Source of the DNA: Thermoanaerobacterium saccharolyticum
GTDB taxonomy: Bacteria; Bacillota; Thermoanaerobacteria; Thermoanaerobacterales; Thermoanaerobacteraceae
Assembly: GCF_000747665.1 (NCBI RefSeq)
Contig: NZ_BBKT01000045.1
Coordinates: forward strand, 1-64,000
Reading direction: 5' to 3'
DNA length: 64,000 bases
Both the position numbers and the translations under genes were made by a program. Within the stretch, counting starts at the first letter, position 1; each line of letters opens with the position of its first letter. The notes under the pieces are model-generated. The model worked only from the letters and a program-made list of their open reading frames with translations, was not told the DNA's origin and ran no database searches. Positions 54,566 to 64,000 of the stretch are shown here, one piece after another.

Positions 54566-54590
54566 TAGATCTATTTAAGGAGGGAAAACA

Positions 54591-55421
54591 ATGGGTATAA
54601 AAAAATACAATCCTACATCACCTGGTAGGAGACAAATGACTGTTTTGACATTTGAAGAAATTACAAAAGACAAACCAGAGAAGTCCTTGACAGTCAGTCT
54701 CAACAAAACAGGTGGACGCAATGTATACGGCAGGATAACTGTGCGCCATCGTGGCGGCGGTCATAAAAGAAAATACAGGATCATTGATTTTAAAAGAGAT
54801 AAAGATGGTGTACCAGGTAAAGTAGCTTCTATAGAGTACGATCCAAATAGATCAGCATTTATTGCTCTTATCCACTATCTTGATGGTGAAAAAAGATATA
54901 TTATAGCACCGTATGGATTAAAAGTTGGTGATATAGTAGAATCCGGTGAAAATGTTGATATTAAAGTAGGTAATGCGCTTCCACTAAGCCATATTCCAGT
55001 TGGTACATTTATTCACAATATTGAGTTAGTAGCAGGCAAAGGTGGACAGTTGGTTAGAGCAGCTGGTGCTATGGCTCAATTGATAGCAAAAGAAGGAGAT
55101 TATGTGCAGGTAAGAATGCCTTCTTCAGAAGTAAGGCGCATTAGATCCAATTGTAGAGCTACGATCGGACAAGTATCTAATTTAGATCATGAAAATGTGA
55201 CGATAGGTAAAGCTGGTAGGTCAAGATGGTTAGGTATAAGGCCTACAGTCAGAGGTTCAGTAATGAATCCTGTTGATCACCCACATGGTGGTGGTGAAGG
55301 TAAGGCACCTATAGGACATCCAGGGCCAATGACTCCATGGGGCAAACCTGCTCTTGGATATAAGACGCGTAAGAAAAACAAATCTACTAATAAAATGATA
55401 GTAAAAAGTCGCAAAGCTTAG
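54591..55421 (+). CDS. rplB: Ribosomal protein L2
   Basis: A 276-residue protein essential for subunit joining and peptidyl transfer. [23 protein letters not shown] and [17 protein letters not shown] contain the conserved histidine near the catalytic centre. AAGGAGGG precedes the ATG. Confidence 0.98.
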   Translation: MGIKKYNPTSPGRRQMTVLTFEEITKDKPEKSLTVSLNKTGGRNVYGRITVRHRGGGHKRKYRIIDFKRDKDGVPGKVASIEYDPNRSAFIALIHYLDGEKRYIIAPYGLKVGDIVESGENVDIKVGNALPLSHIPVGTFIHNIELVAGKGGQLVRAAGAMAQLIAKEGDYVQVRMPSSEVRRIRSNCRATIGQVSNLDHENVTIGKAGRSRWLGIRPTVRGSVMNPVDHPHGGGEGKAPIGHPGPMTPWGKPALGYKTRKKNKSTNKMIVKSRKA

Positions 55422-55442
55422 TTGGGAAGGGAGGCTGTAATT

Positions 55443-55725
55443 TTGAGTAGATCCTTAAAAAAAAGGCCCATATGTTGATGAAAAGCTGCTTAAAAAGATA
55501 GAAGAAATGAATAAGAAAAATGAAAAAAAGGTTTTGAAGACATGGTCAAGGAGTTCCACTATATTCCCACAGATGGTTGGTCATACTATAGCAGTACATG
55601 ATGGTAGGAAGCATGTACCTATCTATATAACAGAGGATATGGTTGGTCATAAATTAGGAGAATTTGCTCCAACACGTACGTTTCACGGCCATGCAGATAC
55701 TGAAAAGTCTTCAAAAGTTCAATAG
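55443..55725 (+). CDS. rpsS: Ribosomal protein S19, frame broken at an A8 run
   Basis: From TTG 55443 (GGGAGG upstream) the frame reads MSRSLKK and should continue [18 protein letters not shown]. The run of eight A's at 55457-55464 is one too long for this. With seven A's the protein is 93 residues, the normal S19 length, ending [13 protein letters not shown]. As written, only an internal in-frame start would give a truncated C-terminal part. S19 is essential for 16S binding near the head, so sequencing overcall or transcript slippage is likelier than true loss. Confidence 0.93.
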
Positions 55726-55742
55726 GCAAAGGAGGTAATAGC

Positions 55743-56075
55743 GTGGAAGCGAAAGCAGTCGCAAAATATGTAAGAATTTCACCTCAAAAAGCAGGCCTTG
55801 TTGTGAATTTAATACGCGGTAAAGATGTCAATGAGGCATTAGCGATATTAAAGTTTACTCCAAATAAGGCGGCAGGCATAGTGGAAAAAGTCTTAAAATC
55901 AGCTATTGCAAACGCTGAAAATAACTTAGGACTTGATAGAGACAACCTTTATGTTGCTAAAGCTGTTGCTGATCAAGGTCCTATAATGAAGAGAATGATG
56001 CCGAGAGCGATGGGTAGATCAAATTTGATGAGAAGAAGAACGAGCCATATAACAGTAGTAGTTGATGAAAAATAA
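55743..56075 (+). CDS. rplV: Ribosomal protein L22
   Basis: A 110-residue protein whose long hairpin (about residues 80-98, [16 protein letters not shown]) lines the exit tunnel. The start is a GTG after AAAGGAGG, giving [20 protein letters not shown]. Confidence 0.97.
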   Translation: MEAKAVAKYVRISPQKAGLVVNLIRGKDVNEALAILKFTPNKAAGIVEKVLKSAIANAENNLGLDRDNLYVAKAVADQGPIMKRMMPRAMGRSNLMRRRTSHITVVVDEK

Positions 56076-56087
56076 AGGAGGGATAAA

Positions 56088-56753
56088 ATGGGTCAAAAGA
56101 TTAATCCTCGTGGCTTAAGAGTAGGTGTTTCACAAGATTGGTATGCAAAATGGTTTGCAAAGGATAAAGATTTTAGCGATCTTTTGATTGAAGATATAAA
56201 GATAAGAGACTATATAAAGAACAAAATTTATGCATCGGGTGTGCCGAAAATCGAAATAGAAAGAGCAGCTAATAGGATAAAGATTGATGTTTATACTGCA
56301 AAGCCTGGCATGGTAATAGGAAAAGGCGGAGCAGGTATTGAAGAATTAAGACAAGAAATCGAGAAGATGACGAATAAAAAAGTCGTCATAAACATCGTTG
56401 AGGTAAAGAATCCAGAGTTGGATGCACAGTTAGTGGCTGAGAATATTGCTTCACAGTTGGAGAGAAGAATTTCATTCAGGCGTGCAATGAAGCAATCTAT
56501 AGCAAGAGCGATGAAACAAGGCGCTAAAGGTATAAAAATAGCTTGTTCAGGAAGACTGGCAGGAGCTGAAATTGCTCGTACTGAAAGATACCATGAAGGT
56601 GTTGTACCACTGCAGACATTAAGAGCTAATATTGATTATGGATTTGCGGAAGCAAATACAACATATGGCAAGATCGGCGTTAAAGTTTGGATTAACAAAG
56701 GAGAGATATTGCCACAGCCGAAGAAACAGGTAACAGCGGAAGGAGGCAAATAA
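56088..56753 (+). CDS. rpsC: Ribosomal protein S3
   Basis: A 221-residue mRNA-entry-channel protein with a KH domain ([27 protein letters not shown]) and the S3 C-terminal domain ([28 protein letters not shown]). Normal length and start. Confidence 0.98.
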   Translation: MGQKINPRGLRVGVSQDWYAKWFAKDKDFSDLLIEDIKIRDYIKNKIYASGVPKIEIERAANRIKIDVYTAKPGMVIGKGGAGIEELRQEIEKMTNKKVVINIVEVKNPELDAQLVAENIASQLERRISFRRAMKQSIARAMKQGAKGIKIACSGRLAGAEIARTERYHEGVVPLQTLRANIDYGFAEANTTYGKIGVKVWINKGEILPQPKKQVTAEGGK

Positions 56754-56755
56754 CC

Positions 56756-57190
56756 ATGTTGATGCCTAAGAGAGTAAAATACAGGAAACAGCAAAGAGGC
56801 AGGATAAAAGGCAACGCTACAAGAGGAAATACGGTAAGCTATGGAGATTACGGTTTACAAGCGCTTGAAGGTGGCTGGATAACAGCAGTTCAAATAGAGG
56901 CTGCCAGGGTTGCGATGACAAGGTATATAAAGAGAGGCGGAAAAGTTTGGATAAAGATTTTCCCAGATAAACCTGTGACAGAAAAACCTGCAGAAACACG
57001 TATGGGTTCTGGCAAAGGATCGCCTGAATACTGGGTAGCTGTAGTAAAGCCAGGAAGAGTGCTTTTTGAGATAGCTGGTGTAAATGAGGATGTTGCAAGG
57101 GAAGCTTTAAGATTAGCTAAGCACAAACTGCCTATAAAAACGAAGTTCGTAAAACGTGAAGAATTGGGTGGTGAAGAGAATGAAGGCTAA
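56756..57190 (+). CDS. rplP: Ribosomal protein L16
   Basis: A 144-residue protein near the A-site tRNA elbow. The start [16 protein letters not shown] is the family norm, so ATG 56756 is kept. [20 protein letters not shown] is diagnostic. It overlaps rpmC by 11 bases. Confidence 0.98.
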   Translation: MLMPKRVKYRKQQRGRIKGNATRGNTVSYGDYGLQALEGGWITAVQIEAARVAMTRYIKRGGKVWIKIFPDKPVTEKPAETRMGSGKGSPEYWVAVVKPGRVLFEIAGVNEDVAREALRLAKHKLPIKTKFVKREELGGEENEG

Positions 57191-57383
57191 AGAGATTAGA
57201 GAATTGACAGACGAAGAATTATTGCAGAAGCTTTCCGATTTAAAGGGAGAACTTTTTAACCTTAGGTTTCAACTTGCCACTGGACAATTAGACAATCCTA
57301 TGAGAGTTAGAGATGTGAGAAAGTCTATAGCAAGAATAAAGACGATTTTGAGAGAAAGAGAACTTGGCAAGTTGAATGCATAG
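57180..57383 (+). CDS. rpmC: Ribosomal protein L29
   Basis: A 67-residue two-helix protein at the exit site ([38 protein letters not shown]). ATG 57180 lies within the end of rplP; the site GGTGGTGAAGAG is upstream. Translational coupling to rplP is likely. Confidence 0.96.
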   Translation: MKAKEIRELTDEELLQKLSDLKGELFNLRFQLATGQLDNPMRVRDVRKSIARIKTILRERELGKLNA

Positions 57384-57398
57384 AAAGGAGGATTTAAA

Positions 57399-57653
57399 TT
57401 GGAAAGAGGCATGAGAAAAGTTAGGATAGGAAAAGTTGTCAGCAACAAGATGCAGAAGACGATAGTTGTTGCTGTAGAAGATAGAATAAGACATCCACTG
57501 TACAACAAGATAGTAAGACGTACGAAGAAGTTTAAAGCACATGATGAAAACAATCAATGCAATATTGGTGATATAGTTAAGATAATGGAAACTAGGCCTT
57601 TAAGCAAAGAAAAAAGATGGAGGCTTGTTGAGATAATTAAAAAGGCAGAATGA
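57399..57653 (+). CDS. rpsQ: Ribosomal protein S17
   Basis: An 84-residue OB-fold primary binder of 16S r[30 protein letters not shown] is typical. The TTG start follows AAAGGAGG. Confidence 0.97.
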   Translation: MERGMRKVRIGKVVSNKMQKTIVVAVEDRIRHPLYNKIVRRTKKFKAHDENNQCNIGDIVKIMETRPLSKEKRWRLVEIIKKAE

Positions 57654-57672
57654 CTGAAAGGAGGTATTTGAG

Positions 57673-58042
57673 ATGGTACAGCCTCAAACAATATTAAAAG
57701 TTGCAGATAATACTGGTGCTAAAGAGATTATGTGTATACATTTGATGGGTGGTTCAACGAGAAAATTCTCTAATATAGGTGATATAATAGTTGCTTCTGT
57801 CAAAAGTGCAACACCCGGAGGTGTTGTAAAAAAAAGGCGATGTAGTAAAAGCTGTCATAGTTAGAACGAAGAAAGGCATTGCCAGAAAAGATGGTACGTA
57901 TATAAGATTTGATGACAACGCTGCTGTTATAATAAAAGACGATTTGCAGCCAAGAGGAACTCGTATATTTGGACCAGTTGCCAGAGAATTAAGGGAAAAA
58001 GACTTTATGAAGATAATTTCACTTGCACCGGAAGTTCTATAA
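57673..58042 (+). CDS. rplN: Ribosomal protein L14, frame broken at an A8 run
   Basis: The first 52 codons read normally ([21 protein letters not shown]) up to GGVVKK, where eight A's (57828-57835) shift the frame. With seven A's the reading continues [25 protein letters not shown] and stops at 58040-58042, giving 122 residues, exactly the L14 norm. As written the product ends at 57864. L14 is essential and bridges the subunits, so the same explanation as for rpsS should apply. Confidence 0.94.
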
Positions 58043-58055
58043 GGAGGTGTAACAA

Positions 58056-58379
58056 TTGGAGAGAAAAAAACTTCACGTCAAAACAGGTGATATAGTTACA
58101 GTAATATCTGGGAAAGATAAAGGAAAAAAAGGCAAAGTTCTTAAAGCATTGCCAAAAGAAGGCAAAGTTTTAGTTGAAGGTGTAAATGTAGTAACAAAGC
58201 ATAAAAGAGCGAGAAGTCCACAGGATCAAGGTGGGATAATACATCAAGAAGCACCTATCTTTGCATCTAAAGTTATGTTATATTGCAACAATTGCGGCAA
58301 AGGAGTCAGATATGGTGTTAAAATTCTTGCTGATGGTGAGAAGATAAGATACTGCAAAAAGTGTGGAGAGACATTGTAA
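58056..58379 (+). CDS. rplX: Ribosomal protein L24
   Basis: A 107-residue assembly-initiator protein with a KOW motif ([24 protein letters not shown]). The C-terminal part carries four cysteines (CNNCG and CKKCG) that look like a zinc ribbon. TTG start after AAGGAGGTG. Confidence 0.97.
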   Translation: MERKKLHVKTGDIVTVISGKDKGKKGKVLKALPKEGKVLVEGVNVVTKHKRARSPQDQGGIIHQEAPIFASKVMLYCNNCGKGVRYGVKILADGEKIRYCKKCGETL

Positions 58380-58396
58380 GTGAAAGGAGGTTTATC

Positions 58397-58936
58397 ATGG
58401 CAAGGCTTAAAGATAAATATATAAATGAAGTAGTACCTGCTCTAATGGAGAAGTATTCTTACAAAAATATAATGCAAGTGCCAAAATTAGAAAAAATAGT
58501 TTTAAATATAGGACTTGGTGAAGCGAGGGAAAATCCTAAAGCGATTGAAGCAGCTTCGAATGATTTGGCTGTAATAACAGGTCAGAAACCTGTGGTTACG
58601 AGAGCGAAAAAGTCAATAGCTAATTTTAAAATTCGTGCAGGCATGCCAATAGGTGTTAAAGTCACATTAAGAGGCGAAAGAATGTATGAATTTGCAGACA
58701 AGCTGTTTAATGTAGCACTGCCAAGGGTTAGAGATTTCAGAGGACTTCCTACAAAATCTTTTGACGGTAGAGGAAATTACTCATTTGGAATAAAAGAGCA
58801 GCTTATATTCCCTGAAATAGATTATGACAAAATTGATAAGGTTAGAGGAATGGACATAATTTTTGTGACAACAGCAAAGAATGATGAAGAAGCGAGAACA
58901 CTCTTGGAGCTTATGGGAATGCCGTTTGCTAAGTAA
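58397..58936 (+). CDS. rplE: Ribosomal protein L5
   Basis: A 179-residue 5S-rRNA-binding protein ([57 protein letters not shown]). ATG 58397 follows AAAGGAGG; the longer frame reaches back into rplX and is not used. Confidence 0.98.
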   Translation: MARLKDKYINEVVPALMEKYSYKNIMQVPKLEKIVLNIGLGEARENPKAIEAASNDLAVITGQKPVVTRAKKSIANFKIRAGMPIGVKVTLRGERMYEFADKLFNVALPRVRDFRGLPTKSFDGRGNYSFGIKEQLIFPEIDYDKIDKVRGMDIIFVTTAKNDEEARTLLELMGMPFAK

Positions 58937-58949
58937 AGGAGGTATATAA

Positions 58950-59135
58950 ATGGCCAGAAAGGCATTGATATTGAAGCAAAAAAAGACCCCTAAATTTAGT
59001 ACAAGAGCTTACAACAGGTGTAAAATTTGTGGACGTCCACATGCATATATAAGAAAATATGGAATATGCCGTGTTTGCTTTAGAGAATATGCTCATCAAG
59101 GCATTATTCCAGGCGTAAAAAAGGCAAGCTGGTAA
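58950..59135 (+). CDS. rpsN: Ribosomal protein S14, zinc-binding (type Z)
   Basis: The 61-residue short form with CxxC pairs CKICG and CRVCF binding zinc. Firmicutes often keep a zinc-free paralogue under Zur control elsewhere; this operon copy is the zinc form. AAGGAGG precedes the ATG. Confidence 0.97.
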   Translation: MARKALILKQKKTPKFSTRAYNRCKICGRPHAYIRKYGICRVCFREYAHQGIIPGVKKASW

Positions 59136-59151
59136 GAGGGGAGGTATTGAA

Positions 59152-59544
59152 ATGACAGATCCAATCGCGGATATGCTTACACGTATAAGGAATGCAAACA
59201 TAGTTAGACATGAAACAGTTGAAATACCAGCATCAAACACAAAAAGAGCGATAGCGATGATAATGCTTCGCGAAGGTTTCATTAAGGCAGTCGAGGAAAT
59301 AGATGATGGTAAACAAGGTATATTAAAGATTACCCTTAAATATGGGCCAAATAAAGAAAGAGTAATATCAGGGCTTAAAAGAATAAGCAAACCTGGTTTA
59401 AGAGTCTATGCAAAAAGCAATGAAATTCCAAGAGTCTTAGGTGGTCTTGGTATGGCTATAATATCAACATCAAAAGGTATAATGACAGATAAAGAAGCTA
59501 AAAGAGAGGGTGTCGGAGGAGAAGTTCTCTGCTATATCTGGTAA
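59152..59544 (+). CDS. rpsH: Ribosomal protein S8
   Basis: A 130-residue primary 16S binder, and in E. coli the repressor of the spc operon. [16 protein letters not shown] and the C-terminal [26 protein letters not shown] are diagnostic. GGGGAGG lies upstream. Confidence 0.98.
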   Translation: MTDPIADMLTRIRNANIVRHETVEIPASNTKRAIAMIMLREGFIKAVEEIDDGKQGILKITLKYGPNKERVISGLKRISKPGLRVYAKSNEIPRVLGGLGMAIISTSKGIMTDKEAKREGVGGEVLCYIW

Positions 59545-59566
59545 TTCTAAATAGGAGGTGTAAAGT

Positions 59567-60106
59567 GTGTCTAGAATAGGAAAACAACCAGTTGAAATAC
59601 CGAAAGATGTAACAGTTACAGTAAACAAAAATCACGTTGTAGTGAAGGGACCAAAAGGTACTCTTGAAAGAGATTTTCCAAATTTGGTTGATATAGCTGT
59701 CGAAGATAATAAAGTAATAGTAACGAGAAGCAGCGATGATAAAGAAGCAAGGGCTATGCATGGTACGACAAGAGCATTGATTCAGAACATGGTAAAAGGC
59801 GTTAGCACAGGTTATGAGAAAAGCCTTGAGATCGTCGGAGTAGGTTATCGTGTGGCAAAGCAAGGGAAAAAGATAGTCTTAACTGTTGGATATTCACATC
59901 CTGTAGAAATTGAAGAAGAGCCAGGCATAGAGTTCGTTGTTGATGGAACAAATAAGATAACGGTAAAAGGCATTGATAAACAAAGAGTTGGTGAAGTCGC
60001 AGCAAACATAAGAAAAGTAAGACAACCAGATGCATACAAAGGAAAAGGTATAAGATATGTTGGTGAATATGTAAGGCTTAAAGAAGGCAAAACAGGTAAG
60101 AAGTAA
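59567..60106 (+). CDS. rplF: Ribosomal protein L6
   Basis: A 179-residue protein near the factor-binding site; two repeats of the same fold (about 1-80 and 85-170). [15 protein letters not shown] starts it from a GTG after GGAGGTG, and the C-terminal [22 protein letters not shown] is typical. Confidence 0.98.
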   Translation: MSRIGKQPVEIPKDVTVTVNKNHVVVKGPKGTLERDFPNLVDIAVEDNKVIVTRSSDDKEARAMHGTTRALIQNMVKGVSTGYEKSLEIVGVGYRVAKQGKKIVLTVGYSHPVEIEEEPGIEFVVDGTNKITVKGIDKQRVGEVAANIRKVRQPDAYKGKGIRYVGEYVRLKEGKTGKK

Positions 60107-60117
60107 GGGGTGATAAA

Positions 60118-60483
60118 ATGATATCGAAAATCGATAGGAATATGACACGTAAAAGACGTCATCTTAGAGTCAGAAAAAAAATATCAGGAACGAGTGAAAG
60201 ACCTAGACTTAGCGTGTACAAAAGTTTAAGCCACATATATGCACAATTAATTGATGATGTAAATGGAGTTACACTGGCACATGCATCCACATTAGACCCC
60301 GAGCTTAAGAGTGTTGCAAAGGGTGCTAACAAAGAGTCAGCAAAGTTAGTTGGAAAGCTGATTGCTAAGAGGGCGCTTGAAAAAGGAATAAAAGATGTTG
60401 TTTTCGATCGCGGCGGATATATGTATCATGGTGTTGTTAGAGAATTAGCAGACGCTGCAAGAGAAGGCGGTTTGAATTTTTAA
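60118..60483 (+). CDS. rplR: Ribosomal protein L18
   Basis: A 121-residue 5S-rRNA binder ([47 protein letters not shown]). It contains an A8 run at 60174-60181 that is in frame, a useful control for the four broken genes. Confidence 0.98.
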   Translation: MISKIDRNMTRKRRHLRVRKKISGTSERPRLSVYKSLSHIYAQLIDDVNGVTLAHASTLDPELKSVAKGANKESAKLVGKLIAKRALEKGIKDVVFDRGGYMYHGVVRELADAAREGGLNF

Positions 60484-60497
60484 TAAGGAGGGAAATC

Positions 60498-61001
60498 ATG
60501 GCTCGTATTGATATATCGAATCTTGACTTAAAAGAGAGAGTTGTAAGCTTAAATCGTGTTGCTAAAGTTGTTAAAGGTGGAAGAAATTTTAGATTTAGCG
60601 CAACGGTAGTTGTTGGAGATCCTGATAAAGGTTATGTTGGAGTAGGAACTGGGAAATCTGCAGAAATTCCTGAAGCAATCAGAAAAGCTGTAGAGGACGC
60701 GAAAAAACATCTGATTAAAGTTCCTGTAGTCGGTACAACAATCCCACATGATGCAGTTGGAGTTTTTGGAGCAGGAAAGGTATTATTAAAGCCAGCAAAA
60801 GAAGGTACAGGAGTTATTGCCGGTGGACCTGTACGTGCAGTTCTTGAATCAGCAGGTATTAAAGATATTCTGACAAAATCTTTGGGTTCAGCCAACTCTA
60901 CAAACATGGTATATGCTACAATTGAAGGTTTGAAATCATTAAAAACTGCTGAAGAAGTTGCTAAATTGCGTGGAATCCCTGTTGAGCAATTGCTTGGATA
61001 G
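60498..61001 (+). CDS. rpsE: Ribosomal protein S5
   Basis: A 167-residue protein at the mRNA entry and decoding region. [22 protein letters not shown] and [25 protein letters not shown] are diagnostic. AAGGAGGG precedes the ATG. Confidence 0.98.
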   Translation: MARIDISNLDLKERVVSLNRVAKVVKGGRNFRFSATVVVGDPDKGYVGVGTGKSAEIPEAIRKAVEDAKKHLIKVPVVGTTIPHDAVGVFGAGKVLLKPAKEGTGVIAGGPVRAVLESAGIKDILTKSLGSANSTNMVYATIEGLKSLKTAEEVAKLRGIPVEQLLG

Positions 61002-61011
61002 GAGGATTGAA

Positions 61012-61197
61012 ATGGCAAAATTAAAAGTGACATTAGTTAGAAGCACAATAGGTCGCCAGAAGTCGCAAATAGATACAGTTAGAGCTTTAAAATTAGGGAA
61101 AATAGGCAGTAGCTCGGTTTTAGATGATATACCGCAAGTAAGAGGAATGATAAACAAGGTTAGACATCTGGTTAAAGTTGAAGAAGTGAATGAATAG
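61012..61197 (+). CDS. rpmD: Ribosomal protein L30
   Basis: A 61-residue protein: [34 protein letters not shown] 61012 follows GGAGGATTGA; the longer frame into rpsE is not used. Confidence 0.97.
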   Translation: MAKLKVTLVRSTIGRQKSQIDTVRALKLGKIGSSSVLDDIPQVRGMINKVRHLVKVEEVNE

Positions 61198-61209
61198 GAG
61201 GTGTAGACA

Positions 61210-61650
61210 TTGAGACTTCACGATTTAAAACCTGCAGAAGGTTCAAGAAAGGAAAGAAAAAGAGTTGGTAGAGGTATAGGCTCAGGTTTAGGGAAAACAT
61301 CGGGACGTGGACACAAAGGCCAAAAGGCAAGAAGTGGTGGAAATATTAGACCGGGCTTTGAAGGTGGACAGATGCCTTTGACAAGGCGGTTACCAAAGAG
61401 AGGGTTCACTAACATATTTAAAAAAGAGTACGCTATCGTCAATTTAAGCGTGCTTGATAATTTTGAAGATGGAACTGTTGTAACTCCAGAGCTCTTAATT
61501 GAGAAAGGAATTATCAAAAAAATTAAAGATGGCGTCAAGATTTTGGGCTCAGGTGATCTCGGCAAAAAATTAACTGTAAAAGCACACAAGTTCAGCAAAT
61601 CTGCTATAGATAAGATAGAATCAATAGGGGGAAAGGCAGAGGTGATATAA
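61210..61650 (+). CDS. rplO: Ribosomal protein L15
   Basis: A 146-residue protein with the glycine- and basic-rich N-terminus [24 protein letters not shown] that threads into 23S rRNA. TTG start after GGAGGTGTAG. Its stop abuts secY. Confidence 0.97.
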   Translation: MRLHDLKPAEGSRKERKRVGRGIGSGLGKTSGRGHKGQKARSGGNIRPGFEGGQMPLTRRLPKRGFTNIFKKEYAIVNLSVLDNFEDGTVVTPELLIEKGIIKKIKDGVKILGSGDLGKKLTVKAHKFSKSAIDKIESIGGKAEVI

Positions 61651-62907
61651 ATGCTAAACAGCCTTGTCAATGCATGGAAAGTTGCAGACATCAGAAAAAA
61701 GATAATATACACAGTTTTAATGCTTTTGGTTTTTAGACTTGGATCACATATACCAGTTCCTGGTATCGATCCAAATCAAATCAAAAACATACTTGGACAA
61801 GGAACGCTTTTCGGGTTTTTTGATATAATTTCAGGTGGTGCATTCCGTGATTTCACAATATTCGCCATGAGCATTGTTCCTTACATCAATGCGTCAATCA
61901 TTATGCAGCTATTGACTATAGCGATACCTTCATTAGAGCAAATGGCGAAGGAAGGCGAAGAGGGCAGAAAGAAGATTGCTCAATACACCCGTTATATGAC
62001 AGTTGTGCTGGCTTTGATTCAGGCTATAGGCATGACTATAGGACTTAGAAGTGCTGTAATTCAACCTAATTTCTTAAACTTGACGATTATCGTATTGACA
62101 TTGACAGCAGGAACATCGTTCCTGATGTGGCTTGGTGAGAGAATAACAGAAAATGGTGTTGGCAATGGCAGTTCGCTTATAATCTTCGCTGGTATTCTGG
62201 CCAGAATACCAAATATGGTATACACTACAGTGCAGTATGTTGGTGCGGGAACTGCGAATATATTTGGTGCAATAGCTTTTCTGATCGTGATACTTGTGAT
62301 GGTTGTCTCAATCATTTTGATGTCTGAAGGGCAAAGGAGAATACCTGTCCAATATGCTAAAAGGGTAGTAGGTCGTAAAGTATATGGAGGACAATCAACC
62401 CACATACCGATAAGAATAAACATGGCGGGCGTAATTCCTCTAATATTTGCACTATCACTTCTGCAATTTCCCCAGCAGATAGCTACGTTTTTCCCAAAAT
62501 CAGCATTTTACGCTTTTACAGAAAAATGGCTTGGAACGAATGGCTGGATATATAATATTTTGAATGTTCTCCTTATAATTTTCTTTACCTACTTCTACAC
62601 TGCGATAATATTTAATCCTATTGAGATTTCTGACAACATGAAAAAATATGGCGGTTTTATTCCGGGAATTAGACCTGGAAAACCGACAACGGATTTTATC
62701 ACAAGAGTAATGAACAGAGTGACGTTTGTGGGATCGATATTCTTAGCATTAGTTGCGGTGCTTCCTGTTATAATGATGAACGCGACTGGATTACAATTGT
62801 ACTTTGGCGGTACGGCATTGCTGATCGCTGTTGGTGTAGCATTAGAAACAATGAAGCAGATAGAAGGACAGCTCATAATGCGTAACTACCAGGGATTCTT
62901 AAGATAG
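61651..62907 (+). CDS. secY: Preprotein translocase subunit SecY
   Basis: A 418-residue channel protein with ten membrane segments. Diagnostic segments are RLGSHIPVPGID, FGFFDIISGGAFRDFTIFAMSIVPYINASIIMQLL (the plug region) and GQSTHIPIRINMAGVIP. It forms the Sec channel with SecE and SecG. The site GAGGTGATATA lies in the end of rplO. Confidence 0.97.
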   Translation: MLNSLVNAWKVADIRKKIIYTVLMLLVFRLGSHIPVPGIDPNQIKNILGQGTLFGFFDIISGGAFRDFTIFAMSIVPYINASIIMQLLTIAIPSLEQMAKEGEEGRKKIAQYTRYMTVVLALIQAIGMTIGLRSAVIQPNFLNLTIIVLTLTAGTSFLMWLGERITENGVGNGSSLIIFAGILARIPNMVYTTVQYVGAGTANIFGAIAFLIVILVMVVSIILMSEGQRRIPVQYAKRVVGRKVYGGQSTHIPIRINMAGVIPLIFALSLLQFPQQIATFFPKSAFYAFTEKWLGTNGWIYNILNVLLIIFFTYFYTAIIFNPIEISDNMKKYGGFIPGIRPGKPTTDFITRVMNRVTFVGSIFLALVAVLPVIMMNATGLQLYFGGTALLIAVGVALETMKQIEGQLIMRNYQGFLR

Positions 62908-62922
62908 TCAGGGGGAGAATAT

Positions 62923-63573
62923 ATGAGAATCATATTGTTAGGACCACCTGGAGCTGGAAAAGGGACACAGGCGGAAAGCATAACTAGGGATTATAAAATA
63001 CCTCATATTTCAACTGGCGATATCTTTAGGTACAACATTAAGAACAACACAGAACTTGGCAAATTAGCAAAGCAGTATATTGATAAAGGATTGTTGGTGC
63101 CAGACGATGTGACAAACAGGATAGTCGAAGATAGATTATCAAAAGACGATTGCAAAGGAGGTTTTCTACTTGATGGATATCCAAGGAATGTCTCTCAAGC
63201 AGAAGCTCTTAATAAATACTTAAGCGAAAGAAATCTAAAGATTGATCATGTGTTGAATATAGTAGTCGATAGAGATGAATTAGTGAAAAGACTTAGTGGC
63301 AGGAGAGTTTGTCCATCTTGTGGTGCCACATATCACATTTTCACAAAACCGCCTAAAGTTGAGGGAATTTGTGATAACTGCGGTGAAAAACTGATACAAA
63401 GGACCGACGATAACATCGATTCTGTTTTAAAGCGATTAGAAGTGTATGAAGATGAAACAAAACCACTTGTTGAATATTACGGCAATCTAAACTTGATACG
63501 GAATATCAATGGAAATAAACCTGTTAATGAAGTTTATGAGGAGATACAGGCATTAATAGGAGACGAATTTTAA
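62923..63573 (+). CDS. adk: Adenylate kinase, zinc-lid type
   Basis: A 216-residue enzyme that interconverts ATP, ADP and AMP. P-loop GPPGAGKGTQAE at 7-18, the AMP-binding DGYPRN, and a lid with CPSC and CDNC cysteines holding zinc, as in Gram-positive and thermophilic forms. GGGGGAG precedes the ATG. Stop and the next start overlap (TAATG). Confidence 0.97.
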   Translation: MRIILLGPPGAGKGTQAESITRDYKIPHISTGDIFRYNIKNNTELGKLAKQYIDKGLLVPDDVTNRIVEDRLSKDDCKGGFLLDGYPRNVSQAEALNKYLSERNLKIDHVLNIVVDRDELVKRLSGRRVCPSCGATYHIFTKPPKVEGICDNCGEKLIQRTDDNIDSVLKRLEVYEDETKPLVEYYGNLNLIRNINGNKPVNEVYEEIQALIGDEF

Positions 63574-64000
63574 TGATATACATCAAATCAGACAGTGAAA
63601 TTGCTTTGATGCGGTATGCTGGTAAGGTCACAGGAGAAGTTCTGAATTTATTGGAAAAATACATTAAGCCGGGGATAACGACAAAGGAACTGGATGAAAT
63701 TGCGGAAGACTATATACGAAGCAACGATTGTCAGCCGGCTTTTAAAGGACTTTATGGATTCCCTGCTACAATATGCGCATCAATTAATGACGAAGTTGTT
63801 CACGGAATACCAGGTTTAAGAAAGCTTAAGGAAGGCGATATTATAAGTATAGATACTGGTGCAATTTACCGTGGATTTAATGGTGATGCAGCGAGAACTT
63901 TTGCTGTCGGAAAAATTAGTGATAATCTTCAAAAGTTGATAGACGTCACGAAGCAAAGTTTTTTTGAAGGCATAAAAATGGCAACTGAACAGCACAGATT
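63573..64000 (+). CDS. map: Methionine aminopeptidase type I, cut by the window end
   Basis: The first 142 codons of a pita-bread-fold metalloprotease removing the initiator methionine. GLYGFPATICASINDEVVHGIP supplies the substrate histidine and IISIDTGAIYRGFNGDAARTFAVG the two metal-binding aspartates. ATG 63573 overlaps the adk stop by one base. Confidence 0.95.
   Translation, partial: MIYIKSDSEIALMRYAGKVTGEVLNLLEKYIKPGITTKELDEIAEDYIRSNDCQPAFKGLYGFPATICASINDEVVHGIPGLRKLKEGDIISIDTGAIYRGFNGDAARTFAVGKISDNLQKLIDVTKQSFFEGIKMATEQHR

Noticed and set aside
1-64000. CRISPR arrays, prophage or toxin-antitoxin loci
   Set aside because: No regularly spaced repeats, phage structural genes or recognisable toxin-antitoxin pairs were seen anywhere in the window.

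Overview
The window looks like chromosomal core DNA of a low-GC, anaerobic, spore-forming thermophile of the Thermoanaerobacterium/Thermoanaerobacter type. The evidence is strongly A/T-rich codon use, spore-germination (Ger) genes, sigma-H, CtsR/McsAB/ClpC, a B12-dependent ribonucleotide reductase, and the Firmicute order gltX-cysE-cysS-mrnC-rlmB-rae1-sigH. The genus is inferred from protein flavour and gene order only, without any search.

Layout. 1-500: debris of mobile elements, then a promoter and a short folded leader. 0.5-6 kb: an ECF vitamin S component, coaX, and a Ger receptor locus (gerAB divergent from gerAA-gerAC-small membrane protein). 6-8.7 kb: an autoregulated-looking three-gene cluster ending in a protein that resembles cyanobacterial acyl-ACP reductase. 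8.8-14 kb: greA-lysS, then folE-folP-folK-queD-sfsA. 14-16.5 kb: a UPF0291 protein with a natural six-histidine tail, a small basic protein, a class III aminotransferase and a thioredoxin-like protein. 16.6-20.2 kb: intein-containing nrdJ behind two NrdR-like boxes. 20.4-32.2 kb: a diguanylate cyclase, a PRD regulator with a fructose-type PTS, ptsI, an EF-G-like GTPase and malic enzyme. 32.3-38.3 kb: ctsR-mcsA-mcsB-clpC-radA. 39-44.8 kb: PIN/TRAM protein, ispD, a lipase-like hydrolase, ispF, proS and a TM1266-like regulator. 44.9-51 kb: gltX, a cysteine T-box, cysE-cysS-mrnC-rlmB-rae1 and sigH. 51.1-64 kb: tRNA-Thr, tuf, and the S10/spc ribosomal operons through secY, adk and the start of map.

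Two observations bear on how far the sequence itself can be trusted. First, four genes (gerAA, a PTS regulator, rpsS, rplN) are each broken by exactly one extra A in a run of 8-9 A. Two of them encode ribosomal proteins. Second, tuf sits directly between sigH/tRNA-Thr and rpsJ, with no rpmG-secE-nusG-rplKAJL-rpoBC-rpsLG-fusA block. That is the product expected if two tuf copies were collapsed by assembly or recombined. Both need checking before biological conclusions are drawn.

The best candidates for new biology are the acyl-ACP-reductase-like cluster with its operator, the CExxHGH-type pterin synthase that may replace FolB, the intein placed just before the presumed thiyl-radical cysteine of NrdJ, and the metal-binding-looking tail on the UPF0291 protein.
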